64,000 nt of DNA, from contig CAJQLA010000001.1 in the NCBI GenBank assembly GCA_905479075.1, positions 62,001 through 126,000 on the forward strand. The letters are read 5' to 3'. Below, piece by piece: positions 46,511 through 56,119 of this stretch. Source of the DNA: an uncultured Gammaproteobacteria bacterium. GTDB lineage: Bacteria > Pseudomonadota > Gammaproteobacteria > Nitrosococcales > Methylophagaceae. How positions within the stretch are numbered: the stretch's first letter is position 1; each line of letters opens with the position of its first letter. The position numbers and the translations under genes are program-made. Under the pieces are notes generated by a model. That model had not been told where the DNA came from, made no database searches, and saw nothing but the letters and a program-made list of their open reading frames with translations.

Positions 46511-46979
46511 CAGAATCTGCTTTCATCACATCTAACAAGGCAATAACCTCATCAGCCAAATCATCGACTTCTTCTTCGGGCTTCGCCAAGTCTCTAACTG
46601 ACACACCTGCGTCAATTACACTTTGAGAATTGCCAGTAATTAAGGGATGCCAAGAAGGTAAGCTTTCACCTTCTGCTAACAATCGGTAAGCACAGCTATT
46701 AGGCAGCCAATCGAAAAATTGCGCTTGTTTAACGCTCAACTGCAAACAATCAGGGACTATTTGCTGCCTATTTTGATAGTCTTTACAACGGCATTGTTTG
46801 ATATCTAATAACTGACAGGCCACACGAGTGTAATAGACTTCACCATCGTCGGCATCTTCTAACTTATGCAGACAACAGCGACCACAGCCATCACACAAGC
46901 TTTCCCATTCTTGGTGATTCATTTCACTAAGCTTTTTTTGTTCCCAGAATGGTTTGGATGTTTTATCCTGTTTATTCAT
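46500..46979 (-). CDS. YcgN family cysteine-cluster protein
   Basis: The 159-residue protein has the YcgN/UPF0260 features: [14 protein letters not shown] near residue 29, [17 protein letters not shown], and a further Cys in PDCLQL. The Cys cluster suggests metal binding of the FeS or zinc type (YkgJ/YcgN superfamily). Function is unknown. Its start is only 10 bp from, and divergent to, the start of the gene at 46990. Confidence 0.9.
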   Translation of the reverse strand: MNKQDKTSKPFWEQKKLSEMNHQEWESLCDGCGRCCLHKLEDADDGEVYYTRVACQLLDIKQCRCKDYQNRQQIVPDCLQLSVKQAQFFDWLPNSCAYRLLAEGESLPSWHPLITGNSQSVIDAGVSVRDLAKPEEEVDDLADEVIALLDVMKADSDEA

Positions 46980-46989
46980 GAGTGTATCA

Positions 46990-47451
46990 ATGGAAATATC
47001 AAAAATTATTTTACCGTTTATTCGAGAGTTTCAAGCCAACTCAGTTCTAGTGGCGGGTGAAATTGCAAATGAAATTATTCAACAAACAAACGATACCAGA
47101 TACATTGAATTGAAGACACCATTTAGCTTATCTCAATTTACTGATATTGAGATGATAGATCTCGCTGTCGTGAGTGATCTAGTCGAGTCTGTCAGTAAAC
47201 AAGAAGCGACACAATGGTTAGGCTTATTAAAAAATCGTTATACACCGCATATTATTTTAATGGTCAACGAGCAAGCAGAAAATAATAACTGGCAGCTTGA
47301 TGATTATTTAGCGCTAGGTTTCAAGCATCGTGGCCAATACCAGTCATACACATTCTTTAGTTACGCTATCGAAAGCTATCAGTTTAAACGTGATTGGCTA
47401 AATAGTCGTTATTGGGCGAACCCAGAAAATTTTGATAAATTTCGTTGGTAA
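46990..47451 (+). CDS. DUF6231 family protein
   Basis: I start at ATG 46990 (153 residues, [14 protein letters not shown]); an earlier ATG at 46978 would overlap ycgN start and neither has a clear ribosome site. The protein has a Rossmann-like alternating pattern ([31 protein letters not shown]) and a C-terminal [24 protein letters not shown] that is typical of DUF6231. Function is unknown. Confidence 0.7.
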   Translation: MEISKIILPFIREFQANSVLVAGEIANEIIQQTNDTRYIELKTPFSLSQFTDIEMIDLAVVSDLVESVSKQEATQWLGLLKNRYTPHIILMVNEQAENNNWQLDDYLALGFKHRGQYQSYTFFSYAIESYQFKRDWLNSRYWANPENFDKFRW

Positions 47452-47479
47452 ACCACTCCCTCATCCACCACAAAGAAAA

Positions 47480-47515
47480 TTGTCACTTATCTGTCATCTA
47501 AATTTGTCATACTAT
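47480..47515 (+). promoter_or_regulatory. Pho box and -10 element of ppk1
   Basis: Two 7-bp units, TTGTCAC (47480) and CTGTCAT (47491), are 11 bp apart, separated by TTAT, as in PhoB sites. A third, TTTGTCAT, follows at 47503 with looser spacing. TACTAT at 47510-47515 is a fair -10 box. With usual spacing transcription would begin at or next to the ATG 47522. Confidence 0.75.
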
Positions 47516-47521
47516 TAGCTT

Positions 47522-49615
47522 ATGAACACACAAATTAATGAATCAACCAGACTCGATGATCCTAAACTCTATCTTAACCGTGATTTAAGTCTTTTAGAGT
47601 TTAACTGGCGTGTATTACAACAAGCTCTAGATCCTAATGTGCCTTTGCTTGAACGCCTTAATTATCTTTGTATTTCAAGCACTAATTTAGATGAATTCTT
47701 TGAAGTTCGTGTCGCTGGATTAATCCAACAAGTTGAAATTAGTGATCCTTACTTAGAAGCAGATCAAATTCCAGCAGCTGAGTCGCTACAACATTTATCT
47801 ATTCGCGCCCACGAATTGGTTGAAGAACAATACAAAACACTCAATGATGTACTTTTACCAGAACTGGCAAAAGAAAATATCAATATCTTACCGAGGACAA
47901 ATTGGACTGAAGACCAAGCGCTCTGGCTTAAAAATTATTTTTTAGAAGAAATATCCCCCATTCTTAGTCCGATGGGTTTAGATTCAGCGCATCCTTTTCC
48001 ACGAATTTTAAACAAAAGTTTAAATTTCATTATTTCCTTAGTTGGTAAAGATGCATTTGGTCGCAATCGTAGCTCTGCGATATTGCAAGCACCTCGTTCA
48101 TTACCTCGCGTTATCTTGTTACCAGAAGAGCTGGCAGAACCTGGCGGTTATAATTTCGTTTTTCTATCCTCCATAATCCATACCTTCGCTGATGACTTGT
48201 TCTATGGGATGAAAGTAAAAGGTTTTTATCAGTTTCGAATTACCCGAAACAGTGATTTGGCCATAGATACTGAAGAAACCAGTGATTTACTCGTTGCTAT
48301 TTCAGACGAGTTAACACATCGAAATTATGGTGATGAAGTCCGTCTTGAAATTGCTCATAACTGTCCAGAAGACATGGTTGAATTTCTTCGTATTGAATCA
48401 GGTATGGATAAAGAAAATGTTTATCTTGCTAATGGCCCGGTCAATTTAAGTCGGCTTCAAGCCATCCATTCTTTGGTAAAACGTCCCGATTTAAAGTTCA
48501 ATCCGTTTACGCAAGGAAGGCCAGCAGCCATACCTTCAGATAGTGATGTTTTTGCTGTCATAAAAAAACAAGATGTTTTATTACATCACCCTTATCAAAC
48601 ACTAACGCCTGTTATCGACTTAATTAAACAAGCAGCAAGCGATCCAAGTGTATTAGCAATCAAACAAACTTTATATAGAACAGGTGCTAAATCGCCTATC
48701 GTTGATGCCCTTGTTTCAGCTGCACTTGCTGGCAAGGAAGTCACCGTCGTTATCGAACTACGTGCGCGTTTTGACGAAGAAGCTAATGTATTATTAGCTG
48801 AGCGTCTACAACAAGCAGCGGTCCATGTGGTTTATGGCATTGTTGGCTATAAAACCCATGCCAAAATGTTGCTCATTTTAAAACGTGAAAACAATAAACT
48901 TCAGCATTACGTCCACCTTGGTACGGGTAATTATCATCGTAGTACTTCCCGCCTCTACACTGACTATGGCTTCCTAACTTCGAATAAGCAAATTGGCGAA
49001 GATGTCAGTAATTTATTCATGCAGCTAACTAGTCTTGGCAAGATCCCAAAGATGCATAAATTATTGCATGCTCCTTTTACCTTGCAAGAAGGGTTGTTAG
49101 ATCGAATAGACAGAGAAATCAGCCATGCTCAGCAAGGCAAGCCCGCGCACATCATCATCAAGGTCAATGCGCTTGTTGAACCAGAGATGATCCAGTCTTT
49201 TTATAGTGCTTCGATGGCTGGTGTAAAAGTTGATTTAATTATCCGGGGCATATGCTGCTTAAGGCCTGGCATTCCAGGCTTATCTGACAATATCCAAGTG
49301 CGAAGTATTATTGGCCGCTTTTTAGAACATACCCGCGTGTTTTATTTTGAAAATAATGGCAACCCAGAAGTTTGGGCAGGTAGTGCTGACATGATGAAAC
49401 GTAATTTATTGCGTCGTGTTGAAGCCTGCTTCCCGATTGAAGCTAAAAAGCTTAAAAAGTCAGTCATTGACGACTTAAACACTTACTTGGCTGATAATAG
49501 CCAGGCTTGGCTGTTATCTGAAAATGGTCGCTACCAACGCGTGCAACGTCCTGAGGGAGAGGAAGTTATCTCAGCACAGGCAAATTTATTGTCAGATATG
49601 GCTAAGGTTTATTAA
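47522..49615 (+). CDS. ppk1: Polyphosphate kinase 1
   Basis: The 697-residue enzyme polymerises ATP gamma-phosphate into polyphosphate. It has the N-terminal signature YLNRDLSLLEFNWRVLQQA, DPSVLAIKQTLYR, the phosphohistidine region YKTHAKMLLI (E. coli His435), HLGTGNYH, and a second conserved His in FLEHTRVFYFEN. No Shine-Dalgarno is visible before ATG 47522, and the predicted promoter ends almost at the ATG, so a leaderless message is possible. The upstream Pho box implies induction by phosphate starvation. Confidence 0.96.
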   Translation: MNTQINESTRLDDPKLYLNRDLSLLEFNWRVLQQALDPNVPLLERLNYLCISSTNLDEFFEVRVAGLIQQVEISDPYLEADQIPAAESLQHLSIRAHELVEEQYKTLNDVLLPELAKENINILPRTNWTEDQALWLKNYFLEEISPILSPMGLDSAHPFPRILNKSLNFIISLVGKDAFGRNRSSAILQAPRSLPRVILLPEELAEPGGYNFVFLSSIIHTFADDLFYGMKVKGFYQFRITRNSDLAIDTEETSDLLVAISDELTHRNYGDEVRLEIAHNCPEDMVEFLRIESGMDKENVYLANGPVNLSRLQAIHSLVKRPDLKFNPFTQGRPAAIPSDSDVFAVIKKQDVLLHHPYQTLTPVIDLIKQAASDPSVLAIKQTLYRTGAKSPIVDALVSAALAGKEVTVVIELRARFDEEANVLLAERLQQAAVHVVYGIVGYKTHAKMLLILKRENNKLQHYVHLGTGNYHRSTSRLYTDYGFLTSNKQIGEDVSNLFMQLTSLGKIPKMHKLLHAPFTLQEGLLDRIDREISHAQQGKPAHIIIKVNALVEPEMIQSFYSASMAGVKVDLIIRGICCLRPGIPGLSDNIQVRSIIGRFLEHTRVFYFENNGNPEVWAGSADMMKRNLLRRVEACFPIEAKKLKKSVIDDLNTYLADNSQAWLLSENGRYQRVQRPEGEEVISAQANLLSDMAKVY

Positions 49616-49639
49616 TTTAAACCAAAAGGTTTTTTAAAC

Positions 49640-51835
49640 TCAGCTTTTCGATATAAGCCAACAGCTATGTATTTTTTCATTACGTTTAAAATCGAGCGGT
49701 AATGTTTTATGGCTTATATTCTCTATTGAAAGCCCGCTCAATGATGCTGAATCGAGTTTAAAATCACGTCGGTTTGTAGAAAATATTAACTCCCCATCGG
49801 TTGTTAATAGCTCGCTAGTGAGCTTGATCAATGAAACATGATCTCGCTGTATATCAAAGACCCCTTCCATTTTTCTTGAGTTAGAAAATGTCGGTGGATC
49901 TAAAAAAATAAGGCCATAACGCTGTTGGTTTTGTTGTGCCTCTTGTAACCACTCCAAGCAATTAGCTCTGATGTAATTATGACGCTCATCAGTGAACTGG
50001 TTTAAAGTCATATTATCTTGCGCCCAAGATAGGTAGGTATTTGACATATCAACCGTTGTGGTCGATTTTGCTTGACCTGCTGCTGCATAGACTGTCGCGG
50101 TACCGGTATAAGCAAATAAGTTTAAAAAGTCCTTATCTTTTGCTTTATTGAGAATAATTTGTCTTGTTGTTCGGTGATCTAAAAACAGCCCTGTATCTAA
50201 ATAATCTGTTAGGTTTACCCAAAAGTTCAAACCTGACTCTGCTACTTTAAAACGCTGTTTTTGAGATGAATGCGCTTCATATTGTTGGTTGCCGCGTTGT
50301 TTTTGACGTAATTTCAAAACAATCTGTGATTGAGGCAAGCCAAGTACCGTTGGTGTTATTTTCATAACATCATTGAGTCGCTGTATCGCTTTCTCAGAAT
50401 CTATAGATTTGGGTGGTGCATATTCTTGAACATGAATATGTTCACCATAAATATCGATAGCGACCGCATAATCGGGTAAATCTGCATCATAAAGCCGATA
50501 GCATTCAATACCTTCTTTTTTAGCCCATTTTAGACGGTGTTTAGCATTCTTTTTTAATCGATTGGCAAACATTTCTGCATGTTCTGAAAGTTCATACTCT
50601 GTTTGTGCTATTTCAGTATCTAGTTTTTGCGGTTTACTTCTTTCTAATTGTTGCCTATTAGCTGATAAAGGCCTTGGTGCACGATAATGAAGAACTTGAC
50701 AGGCAATCGGACCGTTATCGAAGGGCATAGCTTCAAATAATGTCAAACCGGTATATTTGGCTAAATTATCGTTATCTGTGATCAGGGTTGTTCGCCATGC
50801 TGGAAAAGCCTCAGTAACGATATTACCCAAACTCTCATACAAGTGGTGTAGTTGAGATTGTTCGCCCATACGTTCACCATACGGCGGATTACACACGATA
50901 ATGCCCATATCAGGTAAGTCTTTTGCTTGTGATGGCCAATCTAATAGATCTCTTTGCTCAACTTTGATTCTGTCTGTTAAGCCTATTTCAGCAATATTTA
51001 TTTTAGCCGCAGCAACAGCTTTAGCATCGCGATCACCGCCAACAATCATTGGCAAACGTGCTAAACCACTAAACTTGCGTCTCTCAGCTTCTGCTTTTAA
51101 TTGCTTCCATGCATCACGGTCATGTTGTTTCCAATACAAAAAACCAAAATAATCTCGGTGGCTCCCGGGTGCTATATCAGCTGCTATCATTGCAGCTTCA
51201 ATTAGAAAAGTACCCGAGCCACACATTGGGTCAATCAAGCCCCACCCTTGTTTAGCCAACTTAGGCCAGCCTGCAGTCAATAAAATAGCAGCAGCAAGGT
51301 GTTCTTTTAGTGGTGCCGGTGTTGTTTTTTGTCTATAGCCACGTTTATGTAAACTATCTCCAGATAAATCCACGCTGACAATAGCTTGGTTGTGTTTTAA
51401 ATAAACATTGATTCGTAAGTCAGGCTGAAACAAATCAACGGAAGGTCTTTCTCCGGTACGTTCACGGAACCTGTCTACAATGCCATCTTTGACGCGCTGT
51501 GCACCATATTGCGTATGATGTATTTTTGAACGAAAGCTATTAAAATCAACCGCAATGGTCGATTCCGATTCATCAATATGATCTTCCCATGCTAAAGCTT
51601 TGACACCTTCATATAATTCATCTGGTGTTTGTGCCGAAAAGTGCGCTATCGGCATAAGAACACGAATAGCAACCCTAGACCACAGGCAAACACGGTAAGC
51701 ATCCTCTAAACTGCCTGTAAAGCGAACATTACCTTGTTCTTGCTTAATAGTGCCTATGCCCATTTCTTTTAGTTCTTGAACTAAAATTGGCAACATGCCT
51801 CTCGCAGTGGTAACGGTAAACTTATGATGTGTCAT
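49640..51835 (-). CDS. rlmKL: 23S rRNA m2G2445 / m7G2069 bifunctional methyltransferase
   Basis: The 731-residue fusion has an N-terminal THUMP domain (about 45-155), the RlmL methyltransferase with DPMCGSGTFLIEAAMIA and CNPPYGER, and the C-terminal RlmK methyltransferase with FAYTGTATVYAAAG and FLDPPTFSNS. It modifies helix 74 of 23S rRNA. Length and order match the gammaproteobacterial fusion. It diverges from yhbY (about 50 bp). Confidence 0.95.
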   Translation of the reverse strand: MTHHKFTVTTARGMLPILVQELKEMGIGTIKQEQGNVRFTGSLEDAYRVCLWSRVAIRVLMPIAHFSAQTPDELYEGVKALAWEDHIDESESTIAVDFNSFRSKIHHTQYGAQRVKDGIVDRFRERTGERPSVDLFQPDLRINVYLKHNQAIVSVDLSGDSLHKRGYRQKTTPAPLKEHLAAAILLTAGWPKLAKQGWGLIDPMCGSGTFLIEAAMIAADIAPGSHRDYFGFLYWKQHDRDAWKQLKAEAERRKFSGLARLPMIVGGDRDAKAVAAAKINIAEIGLTDRIKVEQRDLLDWPSQAKDLPDMGIIVCNPPYGERMGEQSQLHHLYESLGNIVTEAFPAWRTTLITDNDNLAKYTGLTLFEAMPFDNGPIACQVLHYRAPRPLSANRQQLERSKPQKLDTEIAQTEYELSEHAEMFANRLKKNAKHRLKWAKKEGIECYRLYDADLPDYAVAIDIYGEHIHVQEYAPPKSIDSEKAIQRLNDVMKITPTVLGLPQSQIVLKLRQKQRGNQQYEAHSSQKQRFKVAESGLNFWVNLTDYLDTGLFLDHRTTRQIILNKAKDKDFLNLFAYTGTATVYAAAGQAKSTTTVDMSNTYLSWAQDNMTLNQFTDERHNYIRANCLEWLQEAQQNQQRYGLIFLDPPTFSNSRKMEGVFDIQRDHVSLIKLTSELLTTDGELIFSTNRRDFKLDSASLSGLSIENISHKTLPLDFKRNEKIHSCWLISKS

Positions 51836-51884
51836 GGATGCTTCCTGATATAATTAACCTATTTTAATACAGGTACGCTCCTCC

Positions 51885-52178
51885 ATGGCAGTTAATGATA
51901 AACAAAAGCGTTATTTACGCGGCTTAGCTCATCCACTTAAACCCGTTGTGATGATCGGTAATAAAGGCTTAACAGATTCTGTCATAGCCGAAGCTAATAA
52001 TGCTTTAGAACACCATGAGTTGATAAAGGTACGTGTCAGCGGTGCTGATAAAAAACAGCAAAACGATATGCTTAGCGCCATCGCAGATGAAACCCAATCA
52101 GATATTGTTATGGTAATCGGTCATATTGGTGCGCTTTATCGTGCGGCAAAAGAACCAACAATTCAATTACCCAAATAA
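51885..52178 (+). CDS. yhbY: YhbY-family RNA-binding protein (CRM domain)
   Basis: The 97-residue protein is a single CRM domain: KQKRYLRGLAHPLKPVVMIGNKGLT, HHELIKVRVSG and VIGHIGALYRAAKEP. It binds ribosomal precursors of the large subunit. It is followed 42 bp later by hrpA on the same strand. Confidence 0.93.
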   Translation: MAVNDKQKRYLRGLAHPLKPVVMIGNKGLTDSVIAEANNALEHHELIKVRVSGADKKQQNDMLSAIADETQSDIVMVIGHIGALYRAAKEPTIQLPK

Positions 52179-52219
52179 CTTAACACCTCAAAACCACCGC
52201 TTTTGTTAGTTGAAACACC

Positions 52220-55200
52220 TTGAATAAAAAGCTTGTTCACTTTGAAATGATGATCGATAAAGCGATGCTTTACGATCAGTTTCCTCTCAAAAGGCGCATT
52301 CAATCGTTTATCAAATCAGGAAAGCTCACTGATAAACAATTTGCTGATCTAGAGTCAAAATTACAATCATCAATAGAAACGCGGCAAAGGCGGCACGACA
52401 ATCGGCCAAAACCTGGTTTTGAAGCCGACTTACCCGTTATTGAACGGCGTGACGAAATAGCTAAAGCCATTCAAGATAATCAAGTCATTATTCTCAGCGG
52501 CGAAACGGGTTCAGGCAAAACAACACAATTACCCAAAATATGTCTGGAATTGGGACGTGGCGTCAGTGGCCTTATTGGTCATACTCAGCCACGACGTATT
52601 GCAGCAAGAACAGTTGCTACACGCATTGCTGAAGAGCTTAAAAGCCAGTTAGGTGATGTCGTTGGCTATAAGGTGAGGTTTCATGACAAGGTCAGTGCCG
52701 AACGTAGCTATGTCAAGTTAATGACTGACGGCATATTATTAGCAGAAACCCAAAACGATAAATTTCTCAATCAATATGACACCATCATTATTGATGAAGC
52801 CCATGAGCGTAGTCTTAATATTGACTTTTTATTGGGCTATCTAAAACAATTACTACCCAAACGCCCAGATTTAAAAGTGATTATCACCTCAGCTACGATT
52901 GACACTGAGCGTTTTTCAAAACATTTTAATAACGCACCAGTTATAGAAGTTAGTGGCCGTACCTACCCTGTCGAAATTCGTTATCGACCTCCTGCCGGTG
53001 ATGATGAAGAGCAGCGTGATTACGATATGATTCGAGGGATTATCGATGCTGTCGATGAACTGTGTCGTGCAGGTCAAGGAGATGTATTAGTCTTTTTATC
53101 TGGGGAACGTGACATCCGTGATGTATCTGAAGCCCTACGAAAACATCACCCACCACAAACAGAAGTGCTTCCCCTTTTCGCAAGACAATCAGCTACTGAG
53201 CAAAACCGCGTATTTAAAACGGGTGGTAAGCGTCGAATTATTCTGGCGACTAATGTCGCTGAAACATCGTTAACCGTTCCCGGGATACGCTATGTCGTTG
53301 ATCCCGGTTTTGCCCGTATTAGCCGTTATAGTGTTCGTAATAAAGTTCAACGACTGCCCATTGAGAAAATTTCTCAATCCAGCGCTAACCAACGTTCTGG
53401 TCGTTGTGGCCGTGTCGCAGCGGGTATTGCTATACGCTTATATGACGAAGATGACTTTAAAAACCGTAATGATTTTACCGATCCAGAAGTATTAAGAACC
53501 AATCTGGCGTCGGTGATTTTACAAATGTCGGCTTTGCGTATGGGGGACCCTGCTAAGTTTCCATTTATTAATCCACCGCCACAAAAAATGATTAATGATG
53601 GTTTTCGGCTATTAGAAGAATTGGGTGCGGTTAATAAACAACGTCGATTAACTGACACAGGAAGACAATTAGCCAAGCTGCCCATTGATCCAAGAATTGC
53701 TCGAATGATACTGGCGGCTAAGCAACTTAATTGCTTAACAGAAGTGCTTGTTATTGCCAGCGCTTTAAGTATTCAAGATCCCCGTGAACGGCCAATGGAT
53801 AAACAACAAGCTGCTGATCAGGCACATGCCAAGTTCAAAGATGAACGTTCAGACTTTCTCGCTTATCTCGCATTATGGGAACATTATCACGATAAGAAAA
53901 AACATCTGAGTCAAAATAAGCTACGCAAATATTGCCGTGAAAACTTCTTATCCTTTTTACGATTACGTGAATGGCACGATATTCATCAGCAATTACATGT
54001 TCAAGTCAGTCAAATGGGCTTCAAACCCAATCAACAAGTTGCTGACTATAGAGAAATTCACCAAGCTTTATTAGCAGGTTTATTGAGCAATATTGCCACC
54101 AAAACAGATAAATCAGAATATACAGGTGCTCGCAATATCAAAATGGCTATCTTTCCCGGTTCAGCACTTCATAAGAAAGGGCCAAAATGGATCATGTGTG
54201 CAGAGCTTGTCGAAACAGGTCGGCTTTATGCGCGTATCGTCGCTAAAATTGAGCCTGAATGGATAGAGCCAGTAGCGGATTCACTGATAAAAAAACAATA
54301 TTCTGATCCCCATTGGGAGAAAAAACCGTCACAGGTGATTGCTTTTGAACAAGTGTCACTTTACGGCTTACCTATTATTCCAAAACGACGTGTTCATTTT
54401 GGGCGTATCGATCCTGAATTATCTCGTGAAATTTTTATTCGTGATGCACTAGTCCAGAGTGATTGGCATTGTCGCGCCACTTTTTTCAAGCATAATCAGC
54501 AATTAATCCAATCTATCGAGTTACTCGAGCAAAAATCAAGACGGCGTGACGTTCTAGTTGATGATGAAGTGCTATTTCAGTTCTATGACCAACGTATCCC
54601 TTCATCTATCGTTAATGGTGCTGGTTTTGAAAAGTGGCGAAAAACTGCTGCACAAAAAGACGCAAAATTATTGTTCCTAAATCGTGATGATTTAATGCAA
54701 CACCAGGCTGAACATGTCACTGTTGATGACTTCCCCGACCAACTCTTAGTTAACCGTGTTCCACTCCCCTTAGAGTATCATTTTGAGCCAGGTAAACAAC
54801 AAGATGGTATTACACAAACCATTCCGATTTCCTTGCTCAATCAAGCTAATCCAGAGGTCTATGAGTGGCTTATTCCAGGCTTACTTCGAGACAAAATTAT
54901 TTTCCTCATAAAAAGCTTACCTAAGTCGCTACGTAGACATTTCATTCCTGTCCCTAATTATGCAGATCAATGTCTTCAAGTCTTATCAGCAGAGTCTGGC
55001 GCTTTAATCCCTGCTTTATCAGAGCAGTTACGAAAATTGACGGGGATTGAAGTCGGTTTGTCTGATTGGAATACCAGTGAGCTACCAAATTATCTGCAAA
55101 TGAATTTTCGCTTGGTTGATGAAAATGAAAAGCTACTTGAAGAATCAAAAGATTTAGTCCAATTACAACAAAATTGGGCGACAGAAGCCGCCGCTAGTTT

Positions 55201-56116
55201 TAAGCAAATACCTAATAGTGAGTTTGAAAAACAAGGTTTAACCAAATGGGATTTCGGCGAGTTACCTGAGCAGATAATACTAAAACAAAATGGTTTAGAA
55301 ATGACGGCCTACCCTAGTCTTATTGACCGAGGTAATAGCGTCGATCTGACGCTCATGGATACCGCTAATCAGGCCACTACACAAACCAGAAAAGGGTTGC
55401 GTCGTTTATTTATGCTCGTCCAAAAAGACAGTGTTAAATATTTAGATAAACACCTTCCTAATATTCAACAACTGTGTCTTCACTACGCCAATGTCATGGA
55501 ATCACCCTATCAAGACATCAGCCATAATAAAAACCTATCGCCGTGTGAACAGTTAAAGCAAGACATTATTGATTTAGCTTTTGATCGCTGTTTTATCCTT
55601 GAGCAAACAGCTATTCAAAGCCAACAACAATTTGAACAACGCTTAAAGGATAAAAAGAGCAATTTGATTGATATAGCCAATGAACTAGCTAAACAACTCG
55701 CTAAACCATTAGAGGAATATCATAAGATTGCTAAGCGACTTAGTTCAAAATTACCACTATCAGCTATACATGCTGTAAAAGATATAAGAGAGCAATTAAA
55801 CTTTTTGGTTTATCAAGGCTTTGTCCAGCACACACCCGATACGATACTGCATCGTCTGCCTTATTATATGCAAGCTATCGGGCAACGCTTAGATAAAATA
55901 GTAATAGACCCTGCTCGTGACAAGCAATGGTCGAATGAGGTTAAAACTTATTGGCTACGCTACCTTGATCATCAATCAAAGATAACATCACAAGAGTTCG
56001 AACATTTTCGTTGGATGATAGAAGAGTTTCGAATTTCATTATTTGCCCAAGACATAAAAACTGCTTATCCCATTTCAGCGAAGCGTTTAGATAAACAATG
56101 GGCTCTTTGTCGATAG
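52220..56116 (+). CDS. hrpA: ATP-dependent RNA helicase HrpA
   Basis: The 1298-residue DEAH-box helicase has GETGSGKTTQLP (about residue 94), DEAH in IIDEAHERS, SATIDTERFS, the QRSGRCGRVAAG motif VI, then winged-helix, ratchet, OB and the long C-terminal domain ending in KTAYPISAKRLDKQW. Length equals that of enteric HrpA, which rescues stalled ribosomes. The start is uncertain: TTG 52220 or ATG 52247, as neither has a good ribosome site. Confidence 0.95.
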   Translation: MNKKLVHFEMMIDKAMLYDQFPLKRRIQSFIKSGKLTDKQFADLESKLQSSIETRQRRHDNRPKPGFEADLPVIERRDEIAKAIQDNQVIILSGETGSGKTTQLPKICLELGRGVSGLIGHTQPRRIAARTVATRIAEELKSQLGDVVGYKVRFHDKVSAERSYVKLMTDGILLAETQNDKFLNQYDTIIIDEAHERSLNIDFLLGYLKQLLPKRPDLKVIITSATIDTERFSKHFNNAPVIEVSGRTYPVEIRYRPPAGDDEEQRDYDMIRGIIDAVDELCRAGQGDVLVFLSGERDIRDVSEALRKHHPPQTEVLPLFARQSATEQNRVFKTGGKRRIILATNVAETSLTVPGIRYVVDPGFARISRYSVRNKVQRLPIEKISQSSANQRSGRCGRVAAGIAIRLYDEDDFKNRNDFTDPEVLRTNLASVILQMSALRMGDPAKFPFINPPPQKMINDGFRLLEELGAVNKQRRLTDTGRQLAKLPIDPRIARMILAAKQLNCLTEVLVIASALSIQDPRERPMDKQQAADQAHAKFKDERSDFLAYLALWEHYHDKKKHLSQNKLRKYCRENFLSFLRLREWHDIHQQLHVQVSQMGFKPNQQVADYREIHQALLAGLLSNIATKTDKSEYTGARNIKMAIFPGSALHKKGPKWIMCAELVETGRLYARIVAKIEPEWIEPVADSLIKKQYSDPHWEKKPSQVIAFEQVSLYGLPIIPKRRVHFGRIDPELSREIFIRDALVQSDWHCRATFFKHNQQLIQSIELLEQKSRRRDVLVDDEVLFQFYDQRIPSSIVNGAGFEKWRKTAAQKDAKLLFLNRDDLMQHQAEHVTVDDFPDQLLVNRVPLPLEYHFEPGKQQDGITQTIPISLLNQANPEVYEWLIPGLLRDKIIFLIKSLPKSLRRHFIPVPNYADQCLQVLSAESGALIPALSEQLRKLTGIEVGLSDWNTSELPNYLQMNFRLVDENEKLLEESKDLVQLQQNWATEAAASFKQIPNSEFEKQGLTKWDFGELPEQIILKQNGLEMTAYPSLIDRGNSVDLTLMDTANQATTQTRKGLRRLFMLVQKDSVKYLDKHLPNIQQLCLHYANVMESPYQDISHNKNLSPCEQLKQDIIDLAFDRCFILEQTAIQSQQQFEQRLKDKKSNLIDIANELAKQLAKPLEEYHKIAKRLSSKLPLSAIHAVKDIREQLNFLVYQGFVQHTPDTILHRLPYYMQAIGQRLDKIVIDPARDKQWSNEVKTYWLRYLDHQSKITSQEFEHFRWMIEEFRISLFAQDIKTAYPISAKRLDKQWALCR

Positions 56117-56119
56117 CTT

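Noticed and set aside
49620-49645. Terminator between ppk1 and rlmKL (aaacc-aaaa-ggttt)
   Set aside because: The stem is only five pairs and would be unstable; not strong enough to annotate.
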